DNA of 64,000 bases from Methylococcus geothermalis (GCF_012769535.1 NZ_CP046565.1:1-64000); one strand, 5' to 3'; shown: positions 25,742 to 36,595, numbered from the stretch's first letter. Program-made: numbers and translations. The notes: generated from the letters alone by a model not told the origin.

Positions 25742-26752
25742 CTATCGAGCGTTCATCAAGGCGACGGTGGTATCCAGCATGCGGTTGCTGAAACCCCACT
25801 CGTTGTCGTACCAGCTCAGCACTTTCACCAGATTGCCGACCACCTTGGTCTGAGTGGAATCGAAATTGGACGATGTCGTCGTATGGTTGAAATCGCTGGA
25901 GACCAGCGGCTGGTCGTTGTAGGCGAGGATGCCCTTCAGCTCGTTTTCCGACGCGGCCTTGAGGACGGCGTTGATTTCGTCCTTGCCGGTCTCCCGGGCG
26001 GCGATGAAGGTGAGATCGACCACGGATACATTGGCCGTCGGCACACGAATGGCAAAACCCGACAGCTTGCCGTCCAGCTCCGGCAGGACCAGACCCACGG
26101 CCTGCGCCGCACCGGTCTTGGTCGGGATCATGTTCAGGGCCGCCGCCCGCGCCCGGTACAGGTCCTTGTGATAGACGTCGGTGAGCACCTGATCGTTGGT
26201 GTAGGAATGCACGGTGGTCATCAGGCCGGACACGATGCCGATCTTCTCCATCAGCGGCTTGACCAGCGGCGCCAGGCAGTTGGTGGTGCAGGAGGCATTG
26301 GAAATGACGGTATGGACGGCCTTCAGCGTGTGGTCGTTGACGCCGTAGACGATCGTCGCATCGCACTCGTTCTTGTCGGCCGGCGCGGAAATGATCACTT
26401 TCTTGGCGCCGGCATCGAGGTGCGGCTGGCATTTCGCCTTGTTGCGGAACACCCCCGTGCATTCATGCACGACGTCCACGCCCAGCGCCGCCCATGGCAG
26501 CTTGGAAGGGTCCTTCTCGGAGAAAACCTTGATGCGGTCGCCGTTGACGATGATTTCGCCCTCGCCGACCTCCACGGTTCCCCGGAACGGCCCGTGCACC
26601 GTGTCGTGCCGGGTGAGGTGAGCGTTGATCTGGGCATCGCCCAGGTCGTTGATGGCGACGATCTGAACATCCTTGCGCCCGGTTTCGTAAATCGCCCGCA
26701 GGATGTTGCGGCCGATGCGCCCATATCCATTGATTGCAATCTTAATCGTCAT
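25742..26752 (-). CDS. gap: Glyceraldehyde-3-phosphate dehydrogenase, type I
   Basis: This 336-residue enzyme has the N-terminal NAD fold [15 protein letters not shown], the catalytic Cys155 in [12 protein letters not shown], His in [10 protein letters not shown], and the closing [12 protein letters not shown]. It oxidises glyceraldehyde-3-phosphate to 1,3-bisphosphoglycerate. The promoter must lie in 26753-27029, where I recognise no other gene. It is first gene of the gap-pyk unit. Confidence 0.96.
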   Translation of the reverse strand: MTIKIAINGYGRIGRNILRAIYETGRKDVQIVAINDLGDAQINAHLTRHDTVHGPFRGTVEVGEGEIIVNGDRIKVFSEKDPSKLPWAALGVDVVHECTGVFRNKAKCQPHLDAGAKKVIISAPADKNECDATIVYGVNDHTLKAVHTVISNASCTTNCLAPLVKPLMEKIGIVSGLMTTVHSYTNDQVLTDVYHKDLYRARAAALNMIPTKTGAAQAVGLVLPELDGKLSGFAIRVPTANVSVVDLTFIAARETGKDEINAVLKAASENELKGILAYNDQPLVSSDFNHTTTSSNFDSTQTKVVGNLVKVLSWYDNEWGFSNRMLDTTVALMNAR

Positions 26753-27029
26753 GGCCCTGCTCCAGAAATTGCTGAAAAACGTGGTGAGGAATTGTTGTTG
26801 TGCGCGAGAGCCCTCGAACCCTTGGCGGCCGGCGGAAGTGGGGTGGGAGAGAGCGTTCGAGACCGTCCCGCCCGGCCGGACAGCCGGATACCTTTGGGCC
26901 TCAGCGAAGGAGAATCAAGCGTTCTCCGGGGAATCTGCCAAAACAAAGCGGGGCCAATATAGCAAAGCGCCGGGCCGAGCGTCCAGTTCTTGCCCTCCGA
27001 GCGCCAAGGCTGATAGCTTAGTCCAGATC

Positions 27030-27458
27030 ATGCTAGCGGCGCCGATCCAGATGCAGGAAACCTTCTATCGTTCGCGCGAACTCAAACGCGAGGCGCGCAT
27101 GCTCGGCGGAGCGACGTACAACCTCAGCCGGATTCTGCTCGGACGCCGCCGTCCCGATCCGCTGTTCGTCCCCATCCGCAGCATGCAGTACCTGGCCGTG
27201 GCCGACGACGTCGAAATCGTGTTCGTCGACGGCGCGGGCCCCCGCCATATCCAGATGGCCTGGCAAGCGTTCCGGCCCGGCGAACGAAGCAGCCTGGAAA
27301 TGCCGGTGCCCTTCGAGGTCGTGTACTACACGGCCGAATCGCTTCCAATCCTGCCCCGCCTGCACAGCGAATTCCAGCGCGCGCTTGTCCACCTGAAGCA
27401 CCGGGACGACCGAGGGCTTCCGGGCGCGGTCGTCGTTTCCCTGGCCGCGACTCGCTGA
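27030..27458 (+). CDS. Conserved hypothetical protein
   Basis: This 142-residue protein has no signal peptide or membrane segment. It begins with a basic helix (FYRSRELKREARMLGGATYNLSRILLGRRR) shown here as two adjoining pieces, FYRSRELKREARM and LGGATYNLSRILLG. A mixed alpha/beta part follows (MQYLAVADDVEIVFVDG, FEVVYYTAESLP). The start could also be ATG 27051. It is just upstream of the Lon-like protease on the same strand, with 42 bases between, and may be co-transcribed. Function unknown. Confidence 0.65.
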   Translation: MLAAPIQMQETFYRSRELKREARMLGGATYNLSRILLGRRRPDPLFVPIRSMQYLAVADDVEIVFVDGAGPRHIQMAWQAFRPGERSSLEMPVPFEVVYYTAESLPILPRLHSEFQRALVHLKHRDDRGLPGAVVVSLAATR

Positions 27459-27500
27459 TCCCGCCGTACCGTCCGGCCCTTTGTCCCCTTGCAGGCATCC

Positions 27501-29849
27501 ATGTCCAGACCGCCCCTTCCCGCCGCCGCGCTGAAAACCGTCATTTCGCCGGGCGACCTGCCTTTCGCCTCGACCGCCGAACTGGAACCGCTCGACCATA
27601 TCCTGGGCCAGCAGCGGGCTCAGGAAGCCATCGACGTCGGCCTGACCATCCGCCACCCCGGCTACAACCTCTACGTGATGGGCGATCCCGGCACCGGCCG
27701 GCTGTCGCTGGTGAAACGGCTGCTCGAACGCAGAGCCGCCGAGCGGCCCGCCCCTTGCGACTGGCTGTACCTCAACCAGTTCGCCCAGCCGAGCGAACCG
27801 GTCGCCGTCGCCCTTCCCGCCGGCATGGGCCGCCGCTTTGCGGCCGACGTCGAAACCTTCGTCGACAGTCTCCTGGCGACGTTTCCGGCGGCCTTCGACA
27901 ATCCGGCCTACCAGCGCCGCCGGACCGCGATCGACCGGGAGTTTTCCCGGCGTTTCGACGAAGCCGTCGATGCGGTGGGGAGGAAGGCCGAACAGCATGG
28001 CATCCTGCTGTTCCGCGACGGCGATGACATCTCCTTCGCCCTACGGGGAGACGGCGCGCCGCTCGACGAAGCGGCGTTCGCCGCCCTGCCCGAGGCGCGG
28101 AAGGCGGAGTTCCACGCCCAGGTACGGCAGCTCGAGGATGACCTGCACGAGGCCCTGCTGGAACTCCCCCAGTGGAAGCGGGAAGCCACGGAATCGCTGC
28201 GGGCGCTGAACCGGGAGACGATCGAACAGGCGGCGGCGCCTTTGCTGTCGCACCTCGCCGAACCCTATGCCGACTGCTCGGCCCTGATAGCCCACATCAC
28301 GGTCCTGGGTGAGCACCTGGACCGCACCGTGGCCGAATACCTGCTCGACGACCGCGGCCAGGACCCTCGCGAGGAAGCGAGCCGCCGCAACCAGTTGCTG
28401 GACCGCTATGCCCCCTGCCTGCTGGTCAGCCACGATCCCAAGGGCGGAACCCCGGTGCTGTTCGCCGCCAATCCCACCTATCCCAATCTGTTCGGCCGCA
28501 TCGAACCGCCCGGCGATCAGGAAGCCTCGCGCGCGCCTGCGCGGCTGATCTTTCCCGGTCTGCTGCACCAGGCCAACGACGGCTGCCTGATCGTGGAAGC
28601 CGAGCAACTGGTCGGCGATGCCGAGGCTTGGCCTGCGCTCAAGCGGGCACTCAAGACCGGCCAGCTCTGCATCGAGCCACCCCCGACCGACGCCGGCGGC
28701 GGAACCAAGGCGCGGACCCTGCGCCCCGCGCCCATTCCGCTCCAGATCAAACTGGTGCTGGTGGGGTCGAGGGATCTGTATTACCTGCTGGAAGCGGCCG
28801 ACCCCGATTTCAAGGAGCTGTTCCGGCTTCCGGTGGACTTCGACGATTATTTCCCTCTCTGCCCGGGGTCGATGCTGGACTTTGCCCGCCTGATCAAGAC
28901 CCAGGCGACACAGGCCGGACACGGGGCCGTTTCCGCCTGCGGCATCGCCGCGCTGCTCGAGTACGGCGCTCGCATGGCCGAACACCAGAGCCGGATGTCG
29001 GCGCGCATCGGCGACATCTGCGAAATCCTGGCCGAAGCCGACCTGGAACGGCGTCGGGATGGCGCCGAGACGGTCCTGGCCGAACATGTCCACCGGGCGC
29101 TGGCGGCGCGCGAGCGGCGCCTGGACCGGCTGAACCAGGAGCTGCTGGACGATGTGATGGAGGGCGTTCTGCTCATCGCGACCGAGGGGGAGAAGGTCGG
29201 TTGCGTCAACGGGCTGACCGTCCTGGAAGCCGGCGAGACCTGTTTCGCGATGCCGGCCCGCATCACCTCCACGGTCTCGCCCGGCGAGCGCGGCGTGGTG
29301 GACATCGAACGCGAGGCCGAACTGGGCCAGGCCATCCACTCCAAGGGCGTGCTGATCCTCTCCGGCTACCTGGCGTTCCGCTATGCCCGCGACTTCCCGC
29401 TCGCGCTCTCGGCCCACCTCGCCATCGAGCAGTCCTACGGCTACATCGACGGGGACAGCGCATCACTGGGTGAGTTCTGCGCCCTGGTGTCAGCGCTGAC
29501 GGGCGTCCCGATCCGCCAGACGCTGGCGGTCACCGGCTCGATGAACCAGCACGGCGAAGTGCAGGCCGTGGGCGGCGTCAACGAGAAAATCGAGGGTTTT
29601 TTCCGGCTATGCCGGGCCCGCGGCTTCGCCAACGGACAGGGGGTGATCATCCCGGCCGGGAATGTCCGCAATCTGATGCTGAAAACGGAAGTGGCGGATG
29701 CCGTGAGCGCGGGGAAATTCGCCGTGTACGCGGTTCACACCGTGGACGAAGCGCTCGAACTGATGACCGGAAAGGCGGCGCGCACCGTGAACCGGCTCGC
29801 CGTATCCCGGCTCAAGGCTTTCGCGGAGTGCTCCGACAAGAAAAATTGA
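27501..29849 (+). CDS. Lon-related ATP-dependent protease (AAA_32/YcbZ-like)
   Basis: This 782-residue protein has an N-terminal AAA-type domain whose loop reads MGDPGTGRLSLVKRL, with Arg in place of the Walker Lys as is common in this Lon-like branch. The C-terminal Lon peptidase domain has a Ser653 (DGDSASL) / Lys696 (GGVNEK) dyad, 43 residues apart as in E. coli Lon. It probably degrades damaged or specific proteins in the cytosol, though ATP use is doubtful. I chose ATG 27501 over an in-frame TTG at 27489. The middle part is long and helical (about 130-270). Confidence 0.88.
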   Translation: MSRPPLPAAALKTVISPGDLPFASTAELEPLDHILGQQRAQEAIDVGLTIRHPGYNLYVMGDPGTGRLSLVKRLLERRAAERPAPCDWLYLNQFAQPSEPVAVALPAGMGRRFAADVETFVDSLLATFPAAFDNPAYQRRRTAIDREFSRRFDEAVDAVGRKAEQHGILLFRDGDDISFALRGDGAPLDEAAFAALPEARKAEFHAQVRQLEDDLHEALLELPQWKREATESLRALNRETIEQAAAPLLSHLAEPYADCSALIAHITVLGEHLDRTVAEYLLDDRGQDPREEASRRNQLLDRYAPCLLVSHDPKGGTPVLFAANPTYPNLFGRIEPPGDQEASRAPARLIFPGLLHQANDGCLIVEAEQLVGDAEAWPALKRALKTGQLCIEPPPTDAGGGTKARTLRPAPIPLQIKLVLVGSRDLYYLLEAADPDFKELFRLPVDFDDYFPLCPGSMLDFARLIKTQATQAGHGAVSACGIAALLEYGARMAEHQSRMSARIGDICEILAEADLERRRDGAETVLAEHVHRALAARERRLDRLNQELLDDVMEGVLLIATEGEKVGCVNGLTVLEAGETCFAMPARITSTVSPGERGVVDIEREAELGQAIHSKGVLILSGYLAFRYARDFPLALSAHLAIEQSYGYIDGDSASLGEFCALVSALTGVPIRQTLAVTGSMNQHGEVQAVGGVNEKIEGFFRLCRARGFANGQGVIIPAGNVRNLMLKTEVADAVSAGKFAVYAVHTVDEALELMTGKAARTVNRLAVSRLKAFAECSDKKN

Positions 29850-29856
29850 AAGGTGG

Positions 29857-30702
29857 TCAGGCCGGATGCCCGATTTGCGCCAACGCCTCCGGCAGCACCA
29901 CCTCCATGGCGACCGGCAGATGGTCGGAGCAGGCGAAATCGATCACTTCCAGCCGGTTGACGCCCAACGAGGGCGTGACCAGGATGTGGTCGAGCATCTT
30001 GTGCGGCCGCCAGCTCGGAAAGGTCTTCAGCCGGCAGACGGGATCGCTCAGGTGGGTCGCCCCCAGCAGCAGGTCGAGTTCCGGCGTATTCGGCTCGCAA
30101 TTGAGGTCCCCCATCAACACCACATAGGGCAAATGGCCGATGAGGTCGCTGATGAAGCGCAGTTGCTTGAGACGCGCCCGGCGGCTCAAGGCCAGATGCG
30201 CCACGCAGACATACAGCGCATTCCGCGGATCGAGGCCGAAACGGGCCAGCAGGGCGCCCCTCCCCGGCATGCCGGGGAGGGGATAGTCGTGAACGAAGTC
30301 GGGGCGGATCCGGCTGAGCAGGCCGTTGCTGTGCAGCGCCAGATTGCCGATACGGCGGTTGACCTGGTTGTGCCAGTAGGCAAAGCCCGCGTGCTCGGCC
30401 AGGTATTGGGTCTGCACGATGTTGTGGCTGCGCATTCCGCCGCCGTCCACCTCCTGCAGACCGGCAATGTCGAACGGCTTGAGCAGTTGCGCGATGCGGT
30501 TCAGATTCGGCAGGCGCTTGGTCGATGGCCAGACGTGCCGCCAACCCCCCGTGATGTAGTCGCGGTAGCTGGAAGTGGAAATGCCGGTCTGGATATTGAA
30601 ACTCGCCAGACGAAGCACGACCGGCGCCGCATCGGCGTTCGCCGGCGCGGGGAGCGCATCCACCATGCGCTCGCGAACCGCCAGAGCCCCCCCCATGGAC
30701 AT
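29857..30702 (-). CDS. Endonuclease/exonuclease/phosphatase family protein
   Basis: This 281-residue protein has the family motifs LASFNIQTG, IAGLQEVDGG (catalytic Glu), VAHLALSRRARLKQL, VLMGDLNCEP and CSDHLPVAMEV. It is a metal-dependent phosphoesterase acting on nucleic acid, lipid or phosphoinositide-like substrates; which one cannot be told. No signal peptide. The start at ATG 30702 lies 8 bases after the dsbA stop, so it ends the cytochrome c4-dsbA unit. Confidence 0.85.
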   Translation of the reverse strand: MSMGGALAVRERMVDALPAPANADAAPVVLRLASFNIQTGISTSSYRDYITGGWRHVWPSTKRLPNLNRIAQLLKPFDIAGLQEVDGGGMRSHNIVQTQYLAEHAGFAYWHNQVNRRIGNLALHSNGLLSRIRPDFVHDYPLPGMPGRGALLARFGLDPRNALYVCVAHLALSRRARLKQLRFISDLIGHLPYVVLMGDLNCEPNTPELDLLLGATHLSDPVCRLKTFPSWRPHKMLDHILVTPSLGVNRLEVIDFACSDHLPVAMEVVLPEALAQIGHPA

Positions 30703-30710
30703 TCCCGGCC

Positions 30711-31373
30711 TTATTTCGCGGGCTTGCCGCTTTCCTTGGCGATCAGGTAGTTGGTGATGGCGATCATATTGGGATACGACTTGGCGAGCGAACCGGAAAC
30801 CCGGTACTTGCCGTTGACCACCAGAGTCGGCGTTCCGCTGATGCCGTAACGCGCACCCATGCTCTCGGCCTGCCGCATCTTGGCATCCACCGTAAACGAC
30901 TTGTACGCCTTCTGGAAGGCATCCTTGGCGACGCCGTGCTCGGCGAAGAACTTGGCCTGCTCGTCTTCGCTGGCGAGCGCCAGTTTCTTGACCTGAATGG
31001 CCTCGTAGAACTGTGGATGCAGCTTGTCCAGGACGCCCAATGCTTCGGCCGTGTAAAACATCTTGGCGTGCGCCGCCCAACGCTCGTTGAAAACCGCCGG
31101 CTGGCGGATGAAGGCCACGTTGTCCGGCTTGGTCTTCAGCCAAGAATTCAGATCCGGCTCGAAATGGTAACAATGCGGACAGCCGTACCAGAAGAATTCG
31201 AGGACTTCGACCCTGGAGGGATCCGAGGTCGGTTGAGGCGGATTGATCACCTCGTAATCCTTGCCGGCGGTGTACTCCTTGGTTTCCGCCGGGGCCGCAA
31301 TCAGTAATGAGGAAAACAGCGCCAGAAACGCCAGTCCCAAACCGGTACGCCACATGTGGATGCCTGTATTCAC
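30711..31373 (-). CDS. dsbA: Thiol:disulfide interchange protein DsbA
   Basis: This 220-residue periplasmic oxidase puts disulfides into exported proteins. It has a signal peptide (about 8-30), the thioredoxin active site Cys65-Pro-His-Cys68 in FFWYGCPHCYHFEP, and the cis-Pro loop ISGTPTLVVNGKY. The start codon is GTG at 31373, chosen because CGGAGG lies seven bases upstream; ATG 31355 is an alternative. Nearby cytochromes and the Cys-rich secreted protein are possible clients. Confidence 0.94.
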   Translation of the reverse strand: MNTGIHMWRTGLGLAFLALFSSLLIAAPAETKEYTAGKDYEVINPPQPTSDPSRVEVLEFFWYGCPHCYHFEPDLNSWLKTKPDNVAFIRQPAVFNERWAAHAKMFYTAEALGVLDKLHPQFYEAIQVKKLALASEDEQAKFFAEHGVAKDAFQKAYKSFTVDAKMRQAESMGARYGISGTPTLVVNGKYRVSGSLAKSYPNMIAITNYLIAKESGKPAK

Positions 31374-31462
31374 GAATTTTCCTCCGAATCGGTCCGCTCC
31401 GCGGCCCGAAGCTCATACGATCGATATGTGTTGAAACGGCCCGGCGATGCCAGGCCTGCGGG

Positions 31463-32080
31463 TCATTTCAGGACCGAAACGAAATCCGACACCGCACCGA
31501 TGTCCTCATCGCTCAGTTTCGCCGCGATGTCGCGCATCATCTGGTTCCTGTCGTTGCGCCGCTCGCCGGCCTTGAACTCGCGCAAGGCCTTGGCGACATA
31601 GGCCGAATACTGGCCCCGCAACGCCGGGAAACCGGCCTCCCCGCTGCCCTCGCCGTGCGGGCCGTGGCAAGCGGAACAGGCGGGAATGCCCTTCGCCAGA
31701 TTGCCGCCACGGTAGAGCCGCTCTCCTGCGGAGTAGTCGCCCTCCTCCTCCTCGACATGCACGGTGCCCTTGGCGAACCATGCGCTGAGGTCGGCGATGT
31801 CCTCATCGCTCAGCGGCTCGGCAATCGCCGCCATGGTGGATTCGCCCCGGCTCTGGGACCTGAACTCGTGCAACTGCTTGGACAGGTAGGCTACATGCTG
31901 CCCGGCAAGTTTGGGAAAAATCGGCGCATTGCTGTTGCCGTCCTCGCCGTGACAGCCCGAGCAGGTCTCGGCCTTTTTTTTGCCCGCCGCGGGATTCCCC
32001 TCTCCGAAGGCCCACGGGCTCGCCCCCAGCGTCGCCAGTCCGATACCGAACGCCAGCGCCTTGATCGTCATTGTTTTCAT
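31463..32080 (-). CDS. Di-haem cytochrome c4
   Basis: This 205-residue periplasmic electron carrier has a signal peptide (1-26) and two homologous cytochrome c halves. The haem sites are CSGCH at 40-44 and CSACH at 135-139, with distal Met residues in STMAAIA and QMMRDIA. It resembles cytochrome c4, which passes electrons to terminal oxidases. It is upstream of dsbA with an 89-base gap and divergent from engB, an arrangement common in gammaproteobacteria. Confidence 0.92.
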   Translation of the reverse strand: MKTMTIKALAFGIGLATLGASPWAFGEGNPAAGKKKAETCSGCHGEDGNSNAPIFPKLAGQHVAYLSKQLHEFRSQSRGESTMAAIAEPLSDEDIADLSAWFAKGTVHVEEEEGDYSAGERLYRGGNLAKGIPACSACHGPHGEGSGEAGFPALRGQYSAYVAKALREFKAGERRNDRNQMMRDIAAKLSDEDIGAVSDFVSVLK

Positions 32081-32211
32081 CAGCGAATTATCTCAAAAAA
32101 AAATAGCGGGCCATGATCGGCCGACTGCATTCATGACAAAACACCCGAATCAAATAGGGATCGCCCTGAAAAGTCAACACCGAGCATCCCGGACGGGGAC
32201 CGCAGTGTAGA

Positions 32212-32866
<655 letters not shown>

Positions 32867-32880
<14 letters not shown>

Positions 32881-32899
32881 AGGGGGGACGCTCCGGAGG
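32867..32899 (+). terminator. Hairpin overlapping the engB stop
   Basis: CCTCCGGAGC (32867-32876) and GCTCCGGAGG (32890-32899) form a perfect 10-bp stem spanning the stop codon. A second stem (CCCGGCT/AGCCGGG) follows at about 32909-32928. There is no T-run, so it may end or stabilise the mRNA rather than act as a standard terminator. Confidence 0.5.
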
Positions 32900-33020
32900 G
32901 CGTGATTGCCCGGCTAGGGGGAGCCGGGATTGCATAGGCTACTCACAAGGGAGACGATGAGTAGATTGCGCGTCGAATCCAGACGACTTGTTGGTATGGA
33001 TTATCGCGCCGAGAAAAAGT

Positions 33021-34286
33021 TCAATTCCCCATGTCGGTCACCATGACCCGCCCCATGCCGGGGCCGAGTTCGAACTCGAATGGCACCGGAACATAATCGA
33101 GCCGCCATTCCGGCGACAGATCCCGCAGCGGCGCCCGCCCCTGGACGTATTGATACAGATCGTCGGCCCGGAAATACTGCCGGTTCCAGGGGTCCTTGTT
33201 GAGCACCAGCAAAGCTTCTTCGCCCTGGCGGCGCCCGGCCTTCCACATCAGCAGGATGGCGGGATTCGGGTGCGGCAGGAGCTGAGTGATGCTGTCTTCC
33301 TGAAACAGCGGGCAGCGGGCCTTGACCTCGTTGACCGTGCGGATGAAGCCGGTGAGATCGCAGGCCGGCGACTCCCAGTCGTCGGGCCGGGTGTCGACCA
33401 CATGCAGCGGGCGACGGAATCCGAACTCGTATCCGATCGGCATCATCACCCCGCCGGAGAACAGCGCGGCGAACAGGTAGCGCTGTTTCAAGGCGTCCAC
33501 GTTGCCCTGCGCCTCCTCCATCAGCCGCGGCGTGTCGTGGCTCTCGGGGAAACCGATCGAGGGCGAGACCTCGCGGGTGAGCTGGTACTGCTCCAGCAGC
33601 CAGGGACTGGTGAAGTCCCACCACTTCGAGCTGTTGAAGATGGCGTCGAAGCCGGCCTGGGCGGTTCGCCGGGTCTGGTCCGGCGAACACCCCAGGGTCT
33701 CGGCGACGAATACGGTTTCCGGCCATTCGCGCTTGATTTCCCTGATCAGGCGCTGCCAGATTTCGGGCGGTAATTGGTAAGCCGCGTCGCAACGAAACCC
33801 GCTGAAGCCCAGCCGGCACAGAAACCGCACGATTTCGAGGCAGTAGCGCACCAGCGCCTCCCGGTCGGTCGTCGGGCGGAAATCGAACTGCGCGAGATCC
33901 TCCCATACCACCCGATGGCCGTCTTGATCGCAGGATGGATGAACGATGTTGCCGTTTTCCCGGACGAACCACTCCGGATGCGACCGAAGCAGGGCCGAAT
34001 CATAGGCGCAATGATTGATGACGAGGTCGACCATGACCTTCATCCCCAGGCCGTTCGCGGTCCGGATCATGGCGCGGACCTGATCTTCCGCTACGGCCGA
34101 GCCATCGACGAAAGCCGGATTGATCCGGAAGTAATCCTTGATCGAATACAGGCTGCCCGAACGGCCGGCCTGCTGGATCGGATTGACGAAGATCCAGTCG
34201 AAGCCCATGGCCGCGGCCCGTTCCAGATGGGGCGTCCACTGGGCGAAGCGGCCCGCCAGCCGCGGGAACAGGTTGTAGATTCTCAT
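33021..34286 (-). CDS. GH13 alpha-amylase family enzyme
   Basis: This 421-residue (beta/alpha)8 glycoside hydrolase or transferase has region I VDLVINHCAY, region II GFSGFRCDAAY (nucleophile Asp), region III VFVAETLG (acid/base Glu) and region IV FPESHDTPRL. It is short and has no signal peptide, so it works on cytosolic alpha-glucan. The start is 6 bases after the glgA stop, so the two form one unit for glycogen or maltodextrin metabolism. The exact activity (amylase, maltosyl- or glucanotransferase) cannot be fixed. Confidence 0.88.
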   Translation of the reverse strand: MRIYNLFPRLAGRFAQWTPHLERAAAMGFDWIFVNPIQQAGRSGSLYSIKDYFRINPAFVDGSAVAEDQVRAMIRTANGLGMKVMVDLVINHCAYDSALLRSHPEWFVRENGNIVHPSCDQDGHRVVWEDLAQFDFRPTTDREALVRYCLEIVRFLCRLGFSGFRCDAAYQLPPEIWQRLIREIKREWPETVFVAETLGCSPDQTRRTAQAGFDAIFNSSKWWDFTSPWLLEQYQLTREVSPSIGFPESHDTPRLMEEAQGNVDALKQRYLFAALFSGGVMMPIGYEFGFRRPLHVVDTRPDDWESPACDLTGFIRTVNEVKARCPLFQEDSITQLLPHPNPAILLMWKAGRRQGEEALLVLNKDPWNRQYFRADDLYQYVQGRAPLRDLSPEWRLDYVPVPFEFELGPGMGRVMVTDMGN

Positions 34287-34292
34287 GGGCGG

Positions 34293-36419
34293 CTATTTGT
34301 CCCGGATGTAGTCATAGATATTCATATAGTCCTGCCCGGGGTGGTTCCAGGAATAGTCGTAGCGCATGGCGTTCTTCATCAATTCGCGGAAATGGTCCGG
34401 ATACTGGTAGTAGCACGCGATCGCCCGCCCCAGCGCCGACTCCAGCCCGCGTTCGTCGTAGTCGCGGAACACGTAGCCGTTGCGCTCGTTCAGGGGCCGG
34501 TGCGAGAAATCCTTGTCGATCACCGTGTCGGCCAGGCCGCCGACTTCGCGCACTACCGGGATGGTGCCGTAGCGCATGGCGATGAGCTGAGTCAGGCCGC
34601 AGGGCTCGAAGCGGCTGGGCACCACCATGATGTCCGAGCCGGCGTAGACCAGATGCGCCAGCTCTTCGTTGTAGCCGATTTCCAGATGGCAGTCCGGATT
34701 GTCGTTGAACTGCCGCTTGAGGCCCCAGAAATAGCCATTGATCGCCCCGTCCGGGCTGGAGCCGAGCAGGACGAACTGACCACCCTGACCCAGCGTGTAG
34801 AACAAGGCATGGCGGATGAGCTCGATGCCCTTTTGGGGATCGAGCCGGCCGACGAAGGACACGATCGGCTTCTCGTTGTCGGCGAGCAGCAACCGGTCGC
34901 GCAGCGCCTTCTTGTCGGCATACTTGCCCTCGATCGTCTCCACGCCGAAATGCACCGGGATATGCGGGTCGATCTCCGGATTCCAGACGTCGTAATCGAT
35001 CCCGTTCACCACCCCGCCGTATTTCATGTGATGAATGTGCAGGGTCGGCTCCAGCCCGAAACCCTGCCCCTGATCCTTGGCCTCCATCGCGTAGCGCGGC
35101 GACACCGTGGTGACGAAATTGGCGTAGACGATGCCGCCCTTCATCAGGTTGATGGCGTGCGGATTGTGGTTGTCGCGCAGGCGGTCGTAATGGAAATAGT
35201 AGTCCGGCCGGTTGAGGCCCGTGGCATGCAGCACCTGCGCACCGGTGACGCCCTGGTGCTTGAAGTTGTGGATGGTGAAACAGACCCGCGGATGGCGCAT
35301 CCCCATCGGCTGGTAGATCTCGTACAGGTAGACCGGCACCAGCGCCGTCTGCCAGTCGTGGCAGTGGATGATGTCGGGATGCTTGCCGGACTTCCACAGG
35401 AACTCCATCGCCGCCCGTGAGAAGAAGGCGAAGCGGAAGATGTCGTCATGGAAGCCGTACACCGCGCCGCGGTTGAAGAAATTGTCCTGGGAATGCGGTT
35501 CGATGAAGAAGCACTTGCGCCCGTGCACGAAGCCGAAATAGACGGAGCAGTGGATGGCCCCGCCGTACCACGGCACCCATAGATCGTCGAAGATGCGCTG
35601 CAGACCCCATATGTGGTCGTAGCGCATGCAGTCGTACTTGGGCAGGATGATTTCGACGTGGTTGCCGCGGATCTCCAGCTCACGGCCCAGGCCGAAAACC
35701 ACGTCCGCCAGACCGCCGACCTTCGCCACCGGCGCAAGCTCCGGGGTGATGTGGACCACGAACAACGAGGGCCGTGGCTGGATGTGAGGCTGAGGCGGCG
35801 GCTCCGCTCGCTCGGCCGGCTCTGCTCGCTCGGCCGGCTCGGCTTCCGGCATTTCCGCAGCGACCGGCGGCGACCATTCCGGGGCGTGAGGAGGCTCGGG
35901 AACGGCGTCCTCAGCCGCACCGGCTCCCCTTAAATCCGGCGAGACAGCCGTTGGCGGAGCGGCAGTGCCGGATTCCATCCGGGCGTCCGCCGCCCCGGCC
36001 GCTTCGGTTTCCGCCTCAACCTGTTCCGAAGCAGCCTGCGTCGGAGTCGGAGGCGGAACCGCATCGCGCGCCGTTTCGACCGGGGTCGGAGGCGACGTTT
36101 CGGACACCGGATCGGTGGCAGGACCGACGGGTGCCGTGGCCGGGGTCTTCGCCACCGTCGGCAAAGGGGACGAAATGCCGGCGGATGCCGCAGGACGCTC
36201 TTCCGAACCGCCCGATTCGGGCGATTCGGGCGATGCGCTTCCCGTATCGGGCTTCCGCTTGCCGCTGTCTGCGGCTTTCTCGGAACCGACGGATTGCATC
36301 TTCGGCCCGGCCGGCTTCTCCGGGTCCAGCGGCGGCACCCGAACCGGTTTGCCGCTGTTGGCGGGTGTTTTCGTCGTCTCGGACTCTGGGGCCGTCGGCG
36401 CTTTGGGTTTGCGAGCCAT
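34293..36419 (-). CDS. glgA: Glycogen synthase with long disordered N-terminal extension
   Basis: The GT5 catalytic part starts at about residue 216 (SLFVVHITPELAPVAKVGGL; Lys233 binds ADP-glucose). It continues with HCHDWQTALVPVY, TIHNFKHQG, VNGIDYDVWNPE, SFVGRLDPQKG and PSRFEPCGLTQLIAMRYG. Its about 490 residues equal a normal GlgA, which adds glucose from ADP-glucose to glycogen. The first about 215 residues are Pro/Ala/Glu-rich and without structure (for example repeated AEPAERAEP); this extension is unusual. The frame and wobble-position GC are normal there, so it appears truly coding. It is co-transcribed with the GH13 gene. Confidence 0.93.
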   Translation of the reverse strand: MARKPKAPTAPESETTKTPANSGKPVRVPPLDPEKPAGPKMQSVGSEKAADSGKRKPDTGSASPESPESGGSEERPAASAGISSPLPTVAKTPATAPVGPATDPVSETSPPTPVETARDAVPPPTPTQAASEQVEAETEAAGAADARMESGTAAPPTAVSPDLRGAGAAEDAVPEPPHAPEWSPPVAAEMPEAEPAERAEPAERAEPPPQPHIQPRPSLFVVHITPELAPVAKVGGLADVVFGLGRELEIRGNHVEIILPKYDCMRYDHIWGLQRIFDDLWVPWYGGAIHCSVYFGFVHGRKCFFIEPHSQDNFFNRGAVYGFHDDIFRFAFFSRAAMEFLWKSGKHPDIIHCHDWQTALVPVYLYEIYQPMGMRHPRVCFTIHNFKHQGVTGAQVLHATGLNRPDYYFHYDRLRDNHNPHAINLMKGGIVYANFVTTVSPRYAMEAKDQGQGFGLEPTLHIHHMKYGGVVNGIDYDVWNPEIDPHIPVHFGVETIEGKYADKKALRDRLLLADNEKPIVSFVGRLDPQKGIELIRHALFYTLGQGGQFVLLGSSPDGAINGYFWGLKRQFNDNPDCHLEIGYNEELAHLVYAGSDIMVVPSRFEPCGLTQLIAMRYGTIPVVREVGGLADTVIDKDFSHRPLNERNGYVFRDYDERGLESALGRAIACYYQYPDHFRELMKNAMRYDYSWNHPGQDYMNIYDYIRDK

Positions 36420-36595
36420 ATCAATCCTCCGGATGGCGTCTCTCGAATTCGTTCAAGCAGGCACGGGACCCGCGCCCCGGTTGCCTACCTCAGTCATGCA
36501 TAGACTGTGCATAATACGCTGCTACGCCCGGCCCGCCGGCGATCGAAGGCAGCCGGGCCCCGGAGGATTCCCAACAAGTAGGACCCGCAAACGCC

